From Aggregatibacter aphrophilus ATCC 33389 (lineage in GTDB: Bacteria > Pseudomonadota > Gammaproteobacteria > Enterobacterales > Pasteurellaceae): a stretch of 64,000 bases of DNA. The position numbers and the translations under genes were made by a program. The notes beneath the pieces are model-generated. The model did not search any database. It was not told where the DNA came from and saw only the letters and a program-made list of their open reading frames with translations. The stretch lies in contig NZ_LR134327.1 in NCBI RefSeq assembly GCF_900636915.1, positions 992,001 to 1,056,000 on the forward strand. The letters run 5' to 3'. Of this stretch, positions 1 through 9,093 are shown piece after piece; positions within the stretch are counted from its first letter, which is position 1, and every line of letters starts with the position of its first letter.

Positions 1-168
1 AGCAAGCGCCATGGAAAGCGGGATAGCGATAATACCGACAGTTAATCCGGCAATAATATCTTTTACCAAATGACGGGAAGTATAGCCGTCTCTGAAGCTG
101 TCTTTTAATGCACTGAAAGGTTTAACTGACAGAAAGACATTTTTATTAAGAAACCATTTTTTTAACAT
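1..168 (-). CDS. SulP-family anion transporter, N-terminal fragment
   Basis: Only the first 56 codons are inside the window; the gene continues beyond base 1. The peptide runs from a lysine-rich cytoplasmic start into a segment with R-D-I/L-I-A-G-L-T-V-G-I-I-A-I-P-L-S-M-A-L-A character. That is the entry to the first membrane helix of SulP transporters (DauA/YchM and sulfate permeases). The family moves sulfate, bicarbonate or dicarboxylates across the inner membrane; which substrate applies cannot be told from this part. The ATG at 168 is the first in frame, but no clear ribosome binding site precedes it, so the exact start is uncertain. A short GATGA repeat lies just upstream at about 184-197. 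The gene is divergent from the tRNA gene. Confidence 0.75.
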   Translation of the reverse strand, partial: MLKKWFLNKNVFLSVKPFSALKDSFRDGYTSRHLVKDIIAGLTVGIIAIPLSMALA

Positions 169-289
169 AAAAATATAAATAAGATGAGATGAGATGTGTA
201 ATTGAAATGAATAGCCTTATAGCTGGTGGTTATTTTACCTGATTTTTGGTGAATTTTTTATCTTACGAACAACGAAATTACAAAAATAC

Positions 290-318
290 TTGACGAAGCT
301 CAATGAAATCCTTATAGT
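290..318 (+). promoter_or_regulatory. sigma70 promoter of tRNA-Ser
   Basis: A TTGACG -35 box at 290-295 and a TATAGT -10 box at 313-318 are separated by exactly 17 bases. Transcription would start about 10 bases before the tRNA at 336. Confidence 0.75.
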
Positions 319-335
319 TCGCACGTCCTAATCAC

Positions 336-425
336 GGTGAGATGTCCGAGTGGTTGAAGGAGCACGCCTGGAAAGCGTGTATGTGGGAAACTGCATCGGG
401 GGTTCGAATCCCCCTCTCACCGCCA
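336..425 (+). tRNA. serW: tRNA-Ser (anticodon GGA)
   Basis: The 90-base gene has a 7-bp acceptor stem (GGTGAGA with TCTCACC), discriminator G, and an encoded CCA at 423-425. The anticodon stem 363-367/375-379 closes the loop CTGGAAA, giving anticodon GGA at 370-372, which reads UCC and UCU. The long variable arm (class II) and the GGTTCGAAT T-loop are visible. A strong promoter sits just upstream. The symbol follows the E. coli name for this isoacceptor. Confidence 0.95.
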
Positions 426-567
426 TTCTTAACGAATTTTCTTTTTATTTTCTGTCTTGCCACAGCCTAATTCAGTTATACTAATTTCTATTCTTACAAG
501 AAAAATTGTATCAAAAACACGTGAAAAACCCACCGCACTTTCAGCCTGTTGGCGGAGTTTTTTAAGT

Positions 568-595
568 CTTGAATTTAAATAAACTACCCCAATAT
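568..595 (+). promoter_or_regulatory. sigma32-type heat-shock promoter of lon
   Basis: CTTGAA at 568-573, a 13-base spacer, then CCCCAATAT at 587-595. This closely matches the RpoH consensus (CTTGAAA, spacer, CCCCATNT). The predicted start is some 25-30 bases before the lon ATG. E. coli lon is a known sigma32 target. Confidence 0.65.
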
Positions 596-630
596 ACAGG
601 CAATCATCGGATTTTAGATTAAGAGAGTAT

Positions 631-3048
631 ATGATGAGATCAAAAAAACCAGAATTACAAATAATACCGGTATTGCCACTGCGCGATGTTGTTGTATTTC
701 CTTATATGGTAATGCCATTATTTGTCGGTCGTCCTAAATCAATTAGCAGCCTTGATGACGCGATGCAAAACAACAAAAAATTATTATTAGTGTCACAAAA
801 ACAGGCAGATTTGGAAGAACCGTCTATTGATGACTTATATGATGTTGGAACCATTGCCAATATTATTCAATTATTAAAATTGCCTGACGGTACAGTGAAA
901 GTATTGGTGGAAGGTCAGCAACGTGCCAAAATCAGAAAAATTGAAGATACCGGTGAATATTTATGGGCTGTTGCCGAACCACTACTAACCACATTAGGCA
1001 ATGAAAAAGAATTACAGGTGGCTCATAAAGCTGTCTTAAATGAGTTTCAAAGCTACATAAACTTGAATAAAAAAGTACAGCCCGACATTCTCTCTGCCTT
1101 ACAACAAATCGATAATCTGGAACAGTTAAGCGATACTATGGCGTCTCATCTACCGGTTTCTGTCGTGCAGAAACAAGCTGTATTAGAGATGACCAATGTG
1201 GTTGAGCGTTTTGAATATTTACTGGGTTTAATGCAATCAGAAGCAGATCTGTTACAAGTGGAAAAACGCATTCGTGGTCGCGTGAAAAAACAAATGGAAA
1301 AAAGCCAGCGTGATTACTATTTGAATGAACAAATCAAGGCAATTCAAAAAGAACTTGGTGAAACAGAAAATACCGTAAGTGAAATTGAGCAATTACGCCA
1401 AAAAATTGAAGATGCCAAAATGCCACAGGAAGCCCGTGAGAAAACAGAATCTGAGCTACAAAAACTGAAAATGATGTCCCCGATGTCAGCGGAAGCAACT
1501 GTTGTGCGTAGCTATATTGATTGGATGATTCAAGTGCCTTGGCATAAACGCACCAAAGTGAGAAAAGATCTGACCAAAGCACAAGAAATTTTAGATGCGG
1601 ATCATTACGGTTTAGAACGCGTGAAAGAACGTATTCTGGAATACCTTGCCGTACAAACCCGTTTAAACCAAATCAAAGGCTCTATTCTCTGTTTAGTGGG
1701 ACCACCGGGGGTAGGTAAAACGTCATTAGGGCAATCTATCGCCAATGCGACCGGTCGTAAATATGTGCGTATGGCGTTAGGTGGCGTGCGTGATGAAGCA
1801 GAAATTCGCGGTCACCGTAAAACCTATATTGGTTCGTTGCCGGGTAAATTGATTCAAAAAATGGCGAAAGTAGGCGTGAAAAATCCGCTTTTCTTATTAG
1901 ACGAAATCGACAAAATGACATCTGATATGCGAGGCGATCCTGCCTCTGCATTATTAGAAGTGTTGGATCCCGAACAGAATGCTCATTTCAACGATCATTA
2001 TTTGGAAGTAGATTACGATTTATCGGATGTGATGTTTGTCGCGACCTCCAACTCCATGCATATTCCAACACCGTTATTGGATCGTATGGAAGTGATTCGT
2101 TTATCCGGATATACGGAAGATGAGAAACTGAATATCGCCACTCGCCATTTGATCAACAAACAAATGGAACGTAACGGACTAAAAGCCGGTGAATTAACCA
2201 TTGATGATAGCGCGATCGTGGATATTATTCGCTATTACACCCGTGAGGCTGGGGTGCGTAACTTAGAGCGTGAAATTTCAAAAATCTGTCGTAAGGCAGT
2301 CAAAACATTGCTGTTAGACAAGAAAGTGAAGTCCATTAAAGTCAACGCGAAAAACTTGCATGACTATCTTGGTGTAAAACGCTTTGAATTTGGTCGTGCG
2401 GATACACAAAATCGTGTCGGCGAAGTGACCGGTTTGGCATGGACAGAAGTAGGTGGTGATTTACTCACCATTGAAACGGCTTCTGTGCCAGGCAAAGGCA
2501 AACTCAGCTATACCGGTTCTCTTGGCGATGTGATGAAAGAATCCATCCAAGCAGCAATGACCGTAGTACGCTCCCGCGCGGAAAAATTAGGCATCAATTC
2601 TGATTTCCATGAAAAACGGGATATTCATATTCACGTTCCGGATGGAGCGACACCAAAAGATGGCCCAAGTGCAGGGATTGCTATGTGTACAGCTTTGGTT
2701 TCCTGTCTAACCGGTAATCCGGTGAAATCAGAAGTAGCCATGACGGGAGAAATCAGCTTGCGTGGCAAAGTGTTGCCAATTGGCGGGTTAAAAGAGAAAT
2801 TGTTAGCCGCACATCGAGGTGGTATTAAAACCGTGGTTATTCCGAAAGAAAACGTGAAAGATTTGGAAGACATCCCGGAAAATGTAAAACGAGATCTTAT
2901 TATCCATGCCGTGGAAACTATCGATGAAGTGCTAACCATTGCATTGGAAAATCCGCCTACCGGCGTTGAATTTGTAAAACTTGATCCGGTTTCTGCAGTA
3001 AAAGCGCCCCGTCGTAAAAAAACCGTATCCAGAAGTGCGGTCAATTAA
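631..3048 (+). CDS. lon: ATP-dependent protease La (Lon)
   Basis: Lon is a cytoplasmic hexameric AAA+ serine protease that unfolds and degrades damaged and short-lived regulatory proteins. The 805-residue protein has the full family layout: an N-terminal LON substrate domain (about 10-205), a coiled helical region, an AAA+ module with Walker A G-P-P-G-V-G-K-T at 357-364 and Walker B L-L-D-E-I-D, and a C-terminal protease domain. The catalytic dyad is Ser680 (in D-G-P-S-A-G) and Lys723 (in G-G-L-K-E-K), matching E. coli S679/K722. The ATG at 631 is followed at once by a second ATG (634), and either could start; AGAGAG just upstream serves as ribosome binding site. A heat-shock-like promoter precedes it and a strong terminator follows. 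The last codons contain an uptake signal (3033-3041). Confidence 0.98.
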   Translation: MMRSKKPELQIIPVLPLRDVVVFPYMVMPLFVGRPKSISSLDDAMQNNKKLLLVSQKQADLEEPSIDDLYDVGTIANIIQLLKLPDGTVKVLVEGQQRAKIRKIEDTGEYLWAVAEPLLTTLGNEKELQVAHKAVLNEFQSYINLNKKVQPDILSALQQIDNLEQLSDTMASHLPVSVVQKQAVLEMTNVVERFEYLLGLMQSEADLLQVEKRIRGRVKKQMEKSQRDYYLNEQIKAIQKELGETENTVSEIEQLRQKIEDAKMPQEAREKTESELQKLKMMSPMSAEATVVRSYIDWMIQVPWHKRTKVRKDLTKAQEILDADHYGLERVKERILEYLAVQTRLNQIKGSILCLVGPPGVGKTSLGQSIANATGRKYVRMALGGVRDEAEIRGHRKTYIGSLPGKLIQKMAKVGVKNPLFLLDEIDKMTSDMRGDPASALLEVLDPEQNAHFNDHYLEVDYDLSDVMFVATSNSMHIPTPLLDRMEVIRLSGYTEDEKLNIATRHLINKQMERNGLKAGELTIDDSAIVDIIRYYTREAGVRNLEREISKICRKAVKTLLLDKKVKSIKVNAKNLHDYLGVKRFEFGRADTQNRVGEVTGLAWTEVGGDLLTIETASVPGKGKLSYTGSLGDVMKESIQAAMTVVRSRAEKLGINSDFHEKRDIHIHVPDGATPKDGPSAGIAMCTALVSCLTGNPVKSEVAMTGEISLRGKVLPIGGLKEKLLAAHRGGIKTVVIPKENVKDLEDIPENVKRDLIIHAVETIDEVLTIALENPPTGVEFVKLDPVSAVKAPRRKKTVSRSAVN

Positions 3049-3060
3049 TTAAGTGTTTTT

Positions 3061-3103
3061 AATAAGCCAAATTATCCAACATAATTTGGCTTATTTTTAT
3101 TTT
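3061..3103 (+). terminator. Rho-independent terminator after lon
   Basis: A perfect 15-bp stem (3061-3075 with 3081-3095) with a 5-base loop, followed by TTTATTTT. Confidence 0.9.
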
Positions 3104-3175
3104 GATAGTGCGTCCTCAGGCGCTTTAGATTATAATCGTGCAAATTTTTGTATCATTTTTATAGGATAAATTTTA

Positions 3176-5023
3176 ATGGTAATGGAAAAACTGAACGGAG
3201 CCTCAAACAATTGGGCTTCTAAGTTTCTTTTTGGTTTTATTTCGGTAACCTTTGTTATCAGTTCTATGGCAGGCTATCTTTACACCCGAACAGACAATTC
3301 TGCCGCGAAAGTGAATGGAGAAGAAATCTCACAGCACGCTTTCCAAAATCAATACAACATAGCCTCCCGCAATTTAAGCCCGCAAGAAGCTGATTCCCCG
3401 GCTCAAGTCGCTAATCTCAAAAGACAAATTTTATCATCCCTAATTGATCAGGAATTACTACGCCAATACACCAATGAATTGAAATTAGGCGTGAGTGATG
3501 AACGAATTAAACAAGAAATTGTTACCAGCCCGAATTTCCAAAACAACGGCAAATTTGATAATGCGTTATACCAACAAGTATTACAAACTAATGGTATCTC
3601 TGCCGAAACCTATGCGAGTTATGTGCGTGAAGCATTACGCTTAGAACAACTTCAAGGCGGTTTGGCAATTACCGCATTCAGCGTACCGGCGCAACGGGAT
3701 GCTTTGGCAAAATTATTCTTCCAACGCCGCAATATTCGCTTGGCAAATTTATCTTTAGCCGATGAAATTGCGAAACAAACTGTCACTGACGCCGAAATCC
3801 AAGCTTACTACGATGCCCACAAGGCTGACTTTACTATTCCTGAATCCGTGAAAGTGCAATATCTTGATTTATCCGGTGCAAATATGGAAAAAAACATCAA
3901 TATTACCGATGTGGAAATTGCACAGTACTACCAAGACAATAAAGCCCAATTCACTACGCAGGGGCAACAACGTTTAGCCCATATTCAGGTAAAAACCGAA
4001 CAACAGGCACAAGATCTATACAATCAATTACAAAATGGTGCGGCATTTGCCGACTTAGCCAAAAATCACTCTATCGATCCTACCAGTGCAGAGAAAGGTG
4101 GTGATTTAAGTTGGGTAAGTGCGGGTGAATTTCCGAAAGTTTTTGAAGATGCAGCGAATGCTTTAGCTGTGGGTCAATACAGCCAACCGGTCAAACTGGA
4201 TAATAACTATCACATTATTTTGGTAAAAGAACGCAAAGATGCAGGCGTATTGCCATTAGAAAATGTGAAAGCGCAAATTGTTGAACAAATTCGTCAAAAC
4301 TTAGTCAACAACCAATTCTTCTCTGTTGAAAAACGTATAGCAGAAAAAGCCTTTGAGGACCCTTCTTCATTAAAAGCGGCTGCAGATGAAGCCGGTGTTA
4401 AAGTGCAAGAAACCGGTTATTTCTCCCGTAATAACATTCCTGCCGCACTAAATTACCCGAATGTGGCATCAGCCATTTTTGATTCCGAAATATCCCAAGG
4501 CGGCAGCAATTCTGAGCCGATGAGCGTAGGAGAACAACACTCTTTAGTGGTGCGTGTACTTGAACATAAAGCCCAATCAACAAAATCTTTAGAAGAAGCG
4601 AAGGCAGAAATTACTGCAATGCTAAAACAGCAAAAAGCAGAAACCATTGTGTTAGCCCAAGCTGATAAATTCGTACAAGAATTGGCTTCAGGTAAAACCG
4701 TTGACGGTGTGAAATTCGGAGCGGAGCAAACTTGGGTATTTACTGAAAATAAAAATCCTGCTTTAAATAATCAAGTGTTTTCGATGGCGAAACCAGCAGA
4801 AAGTAAAACTACCTATAAAGCAGCCAAAGACACCAACGGCGATGTGGTTATCATCGCATTGGATAAAGTGACCGATGGCAAATTGAGCGAAGCAGAACAA
4901 AAACAGTTTGCCGTTCAAATTGAACAAGCTACTCAAATTGGCTTGCAAGGTAGCTTATTGAATGCCTTACGCGCAAAAGCCAAAATTGAAATAAACGAAT
5001 CGTTTATTAATCAGGAACAATAA
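3176..5023 (+). CDS. ppiD: Periplasmic folding chaperone PpiD
   Basis: PpiD is an inner-membrane-anchored SurA-like protein that sits near SecYEG and helps newly exported proteins fold. The 615 residues show a short cytoplasmic N-terminus, one transmembrane helix (about 17-37), a SurA-N-like helical region and a parvulin domain (about 265-365, starting R-L-A-H-I-Q-V-K). A long C-terminal periplasmic part follows. The length fits the family (E. coli 623). The ATG at 3176 is chosen because AGGA at 3163-3166 lies 9 bases upstream; a second ATG at 3182 would be too far from it. The gene directly follows lon (in E. coli only hupB lies between) and is flanked by terminators on both sides, so it is probably monocistronic. 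Confidence 0.95.
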   Translation: MVMEKLNGASNNWASKFLFGFISVTFVISSMAGYLYTRTDNSAAKVNGEEISQHAFQNQYNIASRNLSPQEADSPAQVANLKRQILSSLIDQELLRQYTNELKLGVSDERIKQEIVTSPNFQNNGKFDNALYQQVLQTNGISAETYASYVREALRLEQLQGGLAITAFSVPAQRDALAKLFFQRRNIRLANLSLADEIAKQTVTDAEIQAYYDAHKADFTIPESVKVQYLDLSGANMEKNINITDVEIAQYYQDNKAQFTTQGQQRLAHIQVKTEQQAQDLYNQLQNGAAFADLAKNHSIDPTSAEKGGDLSWVSAGEFPKVFEDAANALAVGQYSQPVKLDNNYHIILVKERKDAGVLPLENVKAQIVEQIRQNLVNNQFFSVEKRIAEKAFEDPSSLKAAADEAGVKVQETGYFSRNNIPAALNYPNVASAIFDSEISQGGSNSEPMSVGEQHSLVVRVLEHKAQSTKSLEEAKAEITAMLKQQKAETIVLAQADKFVQELASGKTVDGVKFGAEQTWVFTENKNPALNNQVFSMAKPAESKTTYKAAKDTNGDVVIIALDKVTDGKLSEAEQKQFAVQIEQATQIGLQGSLLNALRAKAKIEINESFINQEQ

Positions 5024-5029
5024 TTAAGC

Positions 5030-5061
5030 ATAATGCCTATGACCCCATAGGCATTATTTTT
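5030..5061 (+). terminator. Rho-independent terminator after ppiD
   Basis: ATAATGCCTATG (5030-5041) pairs with CATAGGCATTAT (5046-5057), followed by a T run. Confidence 0.88.
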
Positions 5062-5131
5062 GCCCGCGGGAGCGTGGTTTGTCACTCTGCGATTTAATGT
5101 TCGCAGCCAACATCTAACAAAGGAGATTAAG

Positions 5132-5758
5132 ATGAAATTAGTTGAAGTTAAGCATCCATTAGTCAAACATAAATTAGGTTTAATGCGTGCTGCAGATGTC
5201 GATACTAAAAAATTCCGTGAGTTAGCGACAGAAGTGGGAAGTCTATTAACTTATGAAGCCACCTCCGATTTGGAAACAGAAAAAGTCATTATCGACGGTT
5301 GGTGTGGTCCTGTTGAAATTGACCAAATTAAAGGCAAAAAAGTTACCGTTGTGCCAATTCTGCGTGCAGGTCTAGGCATGATGGACGGTGTTTTGGAGCA
5401 CGTTCCGAGTGCGCGGATTAGTGTGGTAGGGATGTATCGAAACGAAGAAACGTTAGAACCTGTACCGTATTTCCAAAAATTAGCCAGCGATTTAGAAGAG
5501 CGTTTAGCCATTGTGGTTGACCCAATGTTAGCCACCGGTGGCTCTATGGTTGCAACCATTAACTTGTTAAAACAAAAAGGTTGTAAGCATATCAAAGTCT
5601 TGGTATTGGTAGCAGCCCCGGAAGGCTTGGCCGCGTTAGAAAAAGCCCATCCGGACATTGAGCTTTACACGGCCTCCATTGACGATCACTTAAATGAAAA
5701 TGGTTATATCATCCCTGGGTTAGGTGACGCAGGCGATAAAATTTTCGGTACCAAGTAA
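5132..5758 (+). CDS. upp: Uracil phosphoribosyltransferase
   Basis: The enzyme makes UMP from uracil and PRPP in pyrimidine salvage. The 208-residue product equals the E. coli length. The PRPP-binding loop [10 protein letters not shown] lies near residues 130-140, and the C-terminal G-L-G-D-A-G-D uracil-binding segment is present. The start at 5132 is set by AAGGAG seven bases upstream and by homology; the open frame extends further upstream, but that part is not family-like. The gene is followed by uraA, which imports the substrate, and both precede hda, as in enterobacteria. A terminator between upp and uraA suggests partial uncoupling. Confidence 0.97.
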   Translation: MKLVEVKHPLVKHKLGLMRAADVDTKKFRELATEVGSLLTYEATSDLETEKVIIDGWCGPVEIDQIKGKKVTVVPILRAGLGMMDGVLEHVPSARISVVGMYRNEETLEPVPYFQKLASDLEERLAIVVDPMLATGGSMVATINLLKQKGCKHIKVLVLVAAPEGLAALEKAHPDIELYTASIDDHLNENGYIIPGLGDAGDKIFGTK

Positions 5759-5780
5759 TCGTTCGCTTTTTCACAAGGTA

Positions 5781-5806
5781 AGGCGGATTTTATCCGCCTC
5801 TTTTGC
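5781..5806 (+). terminator. Terminator after upp
   Basis: AGGCGGAT (5781-5788) pairs with ATCCGCCT (5792-5799), then CTTTT. This is a compact GC-rich hairpin. Confidence 0.8.
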
Positions 5807-5883
5807 GGAAAAATGAAAAGAAAAAACACTTGAAATTTTGACCGCACTTTTTAAGTTAATTCAGACAGAGAGTTGAAACTTAC

Positions 5884-7131
5884 ATGACAAATACAACACA
5901 AAATTTTCCTATTGAGGAACAACAAAGCCACGTTAAACAAGCTTTCGTAGGACTACAAATGCTTTTTGTAGCGTTTGGCGCTTTAGTTTTAGTACCGTTG
6001 ATTACCGGCCTTGATGCAAATACCGCCCTGCTTACTGCTGGTGTCGGCACCCTGTTATTCCAACTTTGTACAGGCAAGCAAGTGCCGATTTTCCTCGCTT
6101 CTTCTTTTGCATTTATCGCACCTATTCAATATGGCGTAACCACGTGGGGCATTCCTGTCACCATGGGCGGTTTGGTCTTTGCGGGTTTGCTTTATGTCGC
6201 CTTGAGCGCGTTAGTGAAAATTCGTGGCGCAGCAGCATTAGAACGTATTTTTCCACCGGTGGTCGTCGGTCCGGTCATTATCATCATCGGTATGGGATTA
6301 GCCCCTGTGGCCGTGGATATGGCATTAGGTAAAAATAGCGCTTATCAATATAACGACGCGGTATTGGTCTCTATGGTGACCCTGGTGACCACCCTGTGCG
6401 TAGCCGTTTTCTCAAAAGGCATAATGAAATTAATTCCAATCATGTTCGGCATCACTGTGGGTTATATTCTATGCCTTTTCATGGGATTGATTAATTTCCA
6501 ACTTGTTTTAGATGCTCCATGGTTTAGTTTACCAAATCTAACCGCGCCTGAATTTAAACTGGAAGCCATTTTATATTTGCTACCGATCGCCATTGCACCA
6601 GCAGTAGAACACGTTGGCGGCATTATGGCCATTAGTTCTGTCACCGGCAAAGATTTTCTTAAAAAACCCGGATTACACCGCACCTTACTCGGTGACGGCA
6701 TTGCCACCAGCGCAGCATCTTTGTTAGGCGGACCACCAAACACCACCTATGCTGAAGTGACCGGCGCAGTCATGCTGACCCGCAACTTTAATCCAAATAT
6801 CATGACATGGGCAGCTGTTTGGGCAATTGCTATTTCTTTCTGTGGAAAAGTCGGCGCATTTCTTTCTACCATTCCGACCATTGTCATGGGTGGGATTATG
6901 ATGTTGGTGTTCGGCTCTATTGCTGTTGTGGGCATGAGCACACTCATTCGTGCGAAAGTGGATGTCACCGAAGCCCGAAACTTATGTATCATCGCAGTTG
7001 TGATGACGTTTGGGATCGGCAATATGTTCGTGGATGTGGGTGGCGTTTCCTTAAAAGGCATCAGCTTATGTGCCGTTGTTGCCATCATTTTGAATTTGGT
7101 GTTACCAAAAGCCAAAAACGAAATTGCATAG
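5884..7131 (+). CDS. uraA: Uracil:proton symporter
   Basis: UraA is an inner-membrane NCS2/NAT-family permease that takes up uracil with protons. The 415 residues are almost all hydrophobic helices (14 in the family fold). The family signature region includes the E-H-V-G-G motif near residue 240 and the G-G-P-P-N-T-T-Y-A-E-V motif near 280-290, which line the substrate site. The ATG at 5884 is preceded by AGAGAG. An uptake signal lies at 5841-5849. The gene pairs functionally with upp: import followed by conversion to UMP. A strong hairpin follows. Confidence 0.96.
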   Translation: MTNTTQNFPIEEQQSHVKQAFVGLQMLFVAFGALVLVPLITGLDANTALLTAGVGTLLFQLCTGKQVPIFLASSFAFIAPIQYGVTTWGIPVTMGGLVFAGLLYVALSALVKIRGAAALERIFPPVVVGPVIIIIGMGLAPVAVDMALGKNSAYQYNDAVLVSMVTLVTTLCVAVFSKGIMKLIPIMFGITVGYILCLFMGLINFQLVLDAPWFSLPNLTAPEFKLEAILYLLPIAIAPAVEHVGGIMAISSVTGKDFLKKPGLHRTLLGDGIATSAASLLGGPPNTTYAEVTGAVMLTRNFNPNIMTWAAVWAIAISFCGKVGAFLSTIPTIVMGGIMMLVFGSIAVVGMSTLIRAKVDVTEARNLCIIAVVMTFGIGNMFVDVGGVSLKGISLCAVVAIILNLVLPKAKNEIA

Positions 7132-7146
7132 CATAAATACTTAACC

Positions 7147-7186
7147 GTCATTAGCGGATAGGAAAAATATCCGCTAATGACTTTCT
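7147..7186 (+). terminator. Terminator after uraA
   Basis: GTCATTAGCGGATA (7147-7160) pairs with TATCCGCTAATGAC (7168-7181), followed by TTTCT. Confidence 0.85.
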
Positions 7187-7237
7187 AAATTGAAAAATTT
7201 CGTTTATTCTTACCGCACTTTGATAACCACACCTTAG

Positions 7238-7951
7238 GTGTCTGATTTGGCCGAACCGCATTTTCAACTTCCTTTGCCTATTCATCAATCGGATGATGAA
7301 ACGTTAGAAAACTTCTATGCAGAAAATAATCTGCTACTCCTTAATTCACTACAAAAAAATTTCTTACAACTTCATCAGCAATTTTTCTATCTTTGGGGTA
7401 ATAAAGGGAGCGGAAAAAGCCACCTACTAAAAGGCGTTTGTCAGCATTATCTTGCGCAACAGCGTCCGGCATTATATGTCCCGTTAAACAAAGCCCAATA
7501 TTTCTCTCCTGCCGTATTAGAGAACCTTGAACAGCAAGCCTTGGTTTGTTTGGATGATTTGCAGGCAGTCATCGGCAATGCCGAATGGGAAGTCGCCATT
7601 TTTGATTTAATTAATCGCGTGCGGGAAACCGGCAGAACATTGTTAATAATGAGCGCCGATCAATCCCCCGCCAATTTACCGGTGCAACTACCGGATTTGG
7701 CTTCCCGATTAACCTGGGGAGAGGTGTATCAGCTTGCGCCGTTAAACGATAAGCAAAAAATAGACGTGTTACAAAAAGCCGCTTATCAGCGCGGTATCGA
7801 ATTGCCTGATGAAACGGCTAATTTTTTGTTTAAGCGCTTGGAACGGGATATGAAAACCTTGTTTAATGCGTTGGAAAAACTCGATCAAGCCTCGTTACAA
7901 GCACAACGCAAATTAACCATCCCTTTCGTCAAAGAAATTTTGGCGTTATAA
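7238..7951 (+). CDS. hda: DnaA regulatory inactivator Hda
   Basis: Hda is a AAA+ protein that binds the DNA polymerase sliding clamp and promotes hydrolysis of DnaA-bound ATP, preventing over-initiation of replication. The frame encodes 237 residues. A clamp-binding peptide of the Q-L-x-L-P-L type (F-Q-L-P-L-P) is at the N-terminus. A P-loop G-N-K-G-S-G-K-S-H lies near residue 55, and the C-terminus Q-R-K-L-T-I-P-F-V-K-E-I-L matches E. coli almost exactly. No ATG is available. The start is either GTG at 7238 or TTG at 7247; the latter has a better-placed AGGTG, so the true N-terminus may be three residues shorter. Confidence 0.93.
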   Translation: MSDLAEPHFQLPLPIHQSDDETLENFYAENNLLLLNSLQKNFLQLHQQFFYLWGNKGSGKSHLLKGVCQHYLAQQRPALYVPLNKAQYFSPAVLENLEQQALVCLDDLQAVIGNAEWEVAIFDLINRVRETGRTLLIMSADQSPANLPVQLPDLASRLTWGEVYQLAPLNDKQKIDVLQKAAYQRGIELPDETANFLFKRLERDMKTLFNALEKLDQASLQAQRKLTIPFVKEILAL

Positions 7952-7960
7952 CAGCCAATG

Positions 7961-8413
7961 TTACAACCATCTGCGGGTATCTTGGCAGTACGCCGTAAAT
8001 GCATCACCGAAAATCTTTCGCAAACTTTCCTCTTCCCGCTTAATTTGAAACTCGGTGATATACCACACAAATAGCAACACACCTAATATTGCTGACAACG
8101 AACCAAGGTAACAATTCCACGCCAATAAAACAAACACCAAGCCTAAATACATCGGATTACGGCTATATTTATAAATTCCATTAGTCACTAATTGTGAAGC
8201 ATTTTCGACTTTTAGCGGATCAACTGTGGTTTTGGCTAATAAAAATTGTAAGACGCTCGCCATGCCGATAACACAACCAATCCCGCCTAAGAGAATTACC
8301 AACCACCACGGCATCGAAAATTGCCAAATAGGTGGGAGAATTTTCATTAACAAAGCACAGAAGACAAAAATTAATGGAGGCGGAATAGGGATTTTGCGTT
8401 GATGAGTAGCCAT
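7961..8413 (-). CDS. Isoprenylcysteine carboxyl methyltransferase-like membrane protein
   Basis: This is a 150-residue inner-membrane protein of the ICMT/phospholipid methyltransferase-like superfamily. It has about four hydrophobic helices. The signature N-G-I-Y-K-Y-S-R-N-P-M-Y-L-G in the second half is the family's cofactor-binding motif, and E-E-x-x-L-R-x-x-F-G-x-x-F-x-x-Y follows near the C-terminus. The substrate in bacteria is unknown. The start at 8413 is chosen for a GAGGA site eight bases upstream; the frame stays open to 8458 without one. It converges with hda, with only 9 bases between the stop codons. Confidence 0.8.
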   Translation of the reverse strand: MATHQRKIPIPPPLIFVFCALLMKILPPIWQFSMPWWLVILLGGIGCVIGMASVLQFLLAKTTVDPLKVENASQLVTNGIYKYSRNPMYLGLVFVLLAWNCYLGSLSAILGVLLFVWYITEFQIKREEESLRKIFGDAFTAYCQDTRRWL

Positions 8414-8468
8414 GATGTTCCTCGTTGAAATTATTAAAAGAAAGGCTTGGAGAACCAAGCCTTAAAAA

Positions 8469-9083
8469 CTATAAATTATTTAACCGCACTTGAATAAGTT
8501 GCTGTTCTAACGGAGAGGCGTGTTGTTGTGCTTGTTGATAACTCGCCTTGGCTGCCTCTTTATCGCCTTTGGCCAATTGAATGTCACCGGCTAAGATGTT
8601 TTTCGCCCCGCTCCAAGCCTGCTCTTTCACCAATTTCAGGCTATCCAACGCCGGATCGAACTGTCCTAATTGGAATTGCACGGAAGCCAAACGCAACGCT
8701 GTAATGGAAGATAAAATATCATCAGTGGATTGCGCCATAGCTTGTTTTAAAGCGTCTTCTGCCAGAGTGAAATCATTGTTCTCTACAGCAATTTTAGCCT
8801 TATCTAACAAAGCCAACACCGCATAACTCGTTTTTTCATGATTTTTAATGAACTGACTAAACTGTTCCGCTTGTGCTTTCGGATCTTTTGCGTAATTAAA
8901 TAACGCCTGTTCGTACTCTGCAGAAGCTGAATGTATTTTTTGGATTTGATGCGACTGCCAATAATTCCAACCGAATACACCGCCAAAGGCAATGACAAAA
9001 CAAACAATAATAAATTTATAATTTTCGTTCCACCATGCTTTGATAGCACTCAGTTCTTGTTCTTCTTCAATGGTATAAGCCAT
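8469..9083 (-). CDS. yfgM: Ancillary SecYEG translocon subunit YfgM
   Basis: YfgM is a bitopic inner-membrane protein associated with SecYEG and PpiD that shields exported proteins in the periplasm. The 204 residues have an acidic N-terminus (E-E-E-Q-E-L-S-A-I-K-A-W-W), one transmembrane helix at about 25-43 and a periplasmic TPR-like region. The start at 9083 has AAGGA upstream and matches homologues; the longer frame to 9155 lies inside hisS. It is 10 bases behind hisS and probably the last gene of the rlmN-to-yfgM cluster. In E. coli, bamB follows; here an unrelated convergent gene does. The stop region carries an uptake signal (8483-8491). Confidence 0.92.
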   Translation of the reverse strand: MAYTIEEEQELSAIKAWWNENYKFIIVCFVIAFGGVFGWNYWQSHQIQKIHSASAEYEQALFNYAKDPKAQAEQFSQFIKNHEKTSYAVLALLDKAKIAVENNDFTLAEDALKQAMAQSTDDILSSITALRLASVQFQLGQFDPALDSLKLVKEQAWSGAKNILAGDIQLAKGDKEAAKASYQQAQQHASPLEQQLIQVRLNNL

Positions 9084-9093
9084 TTTTCTTTCC

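Noticed and set aside
184-197. Short tandem GATGA repeat before the SulP gene, as a possible phase-variation tract
   Set aside because: Fewer than three full units, non-coding and not placed between promoter boxes; too short for slippage control.
5087-5106. CTGCGA / TCGCAG inverted repeat upstream of upp, resembling a CRP-S site
   Set aside because: The spacing between half sites is eight bases instead of six and the flanking T and A runs are missing. It is more likely part of the leader hairpin.
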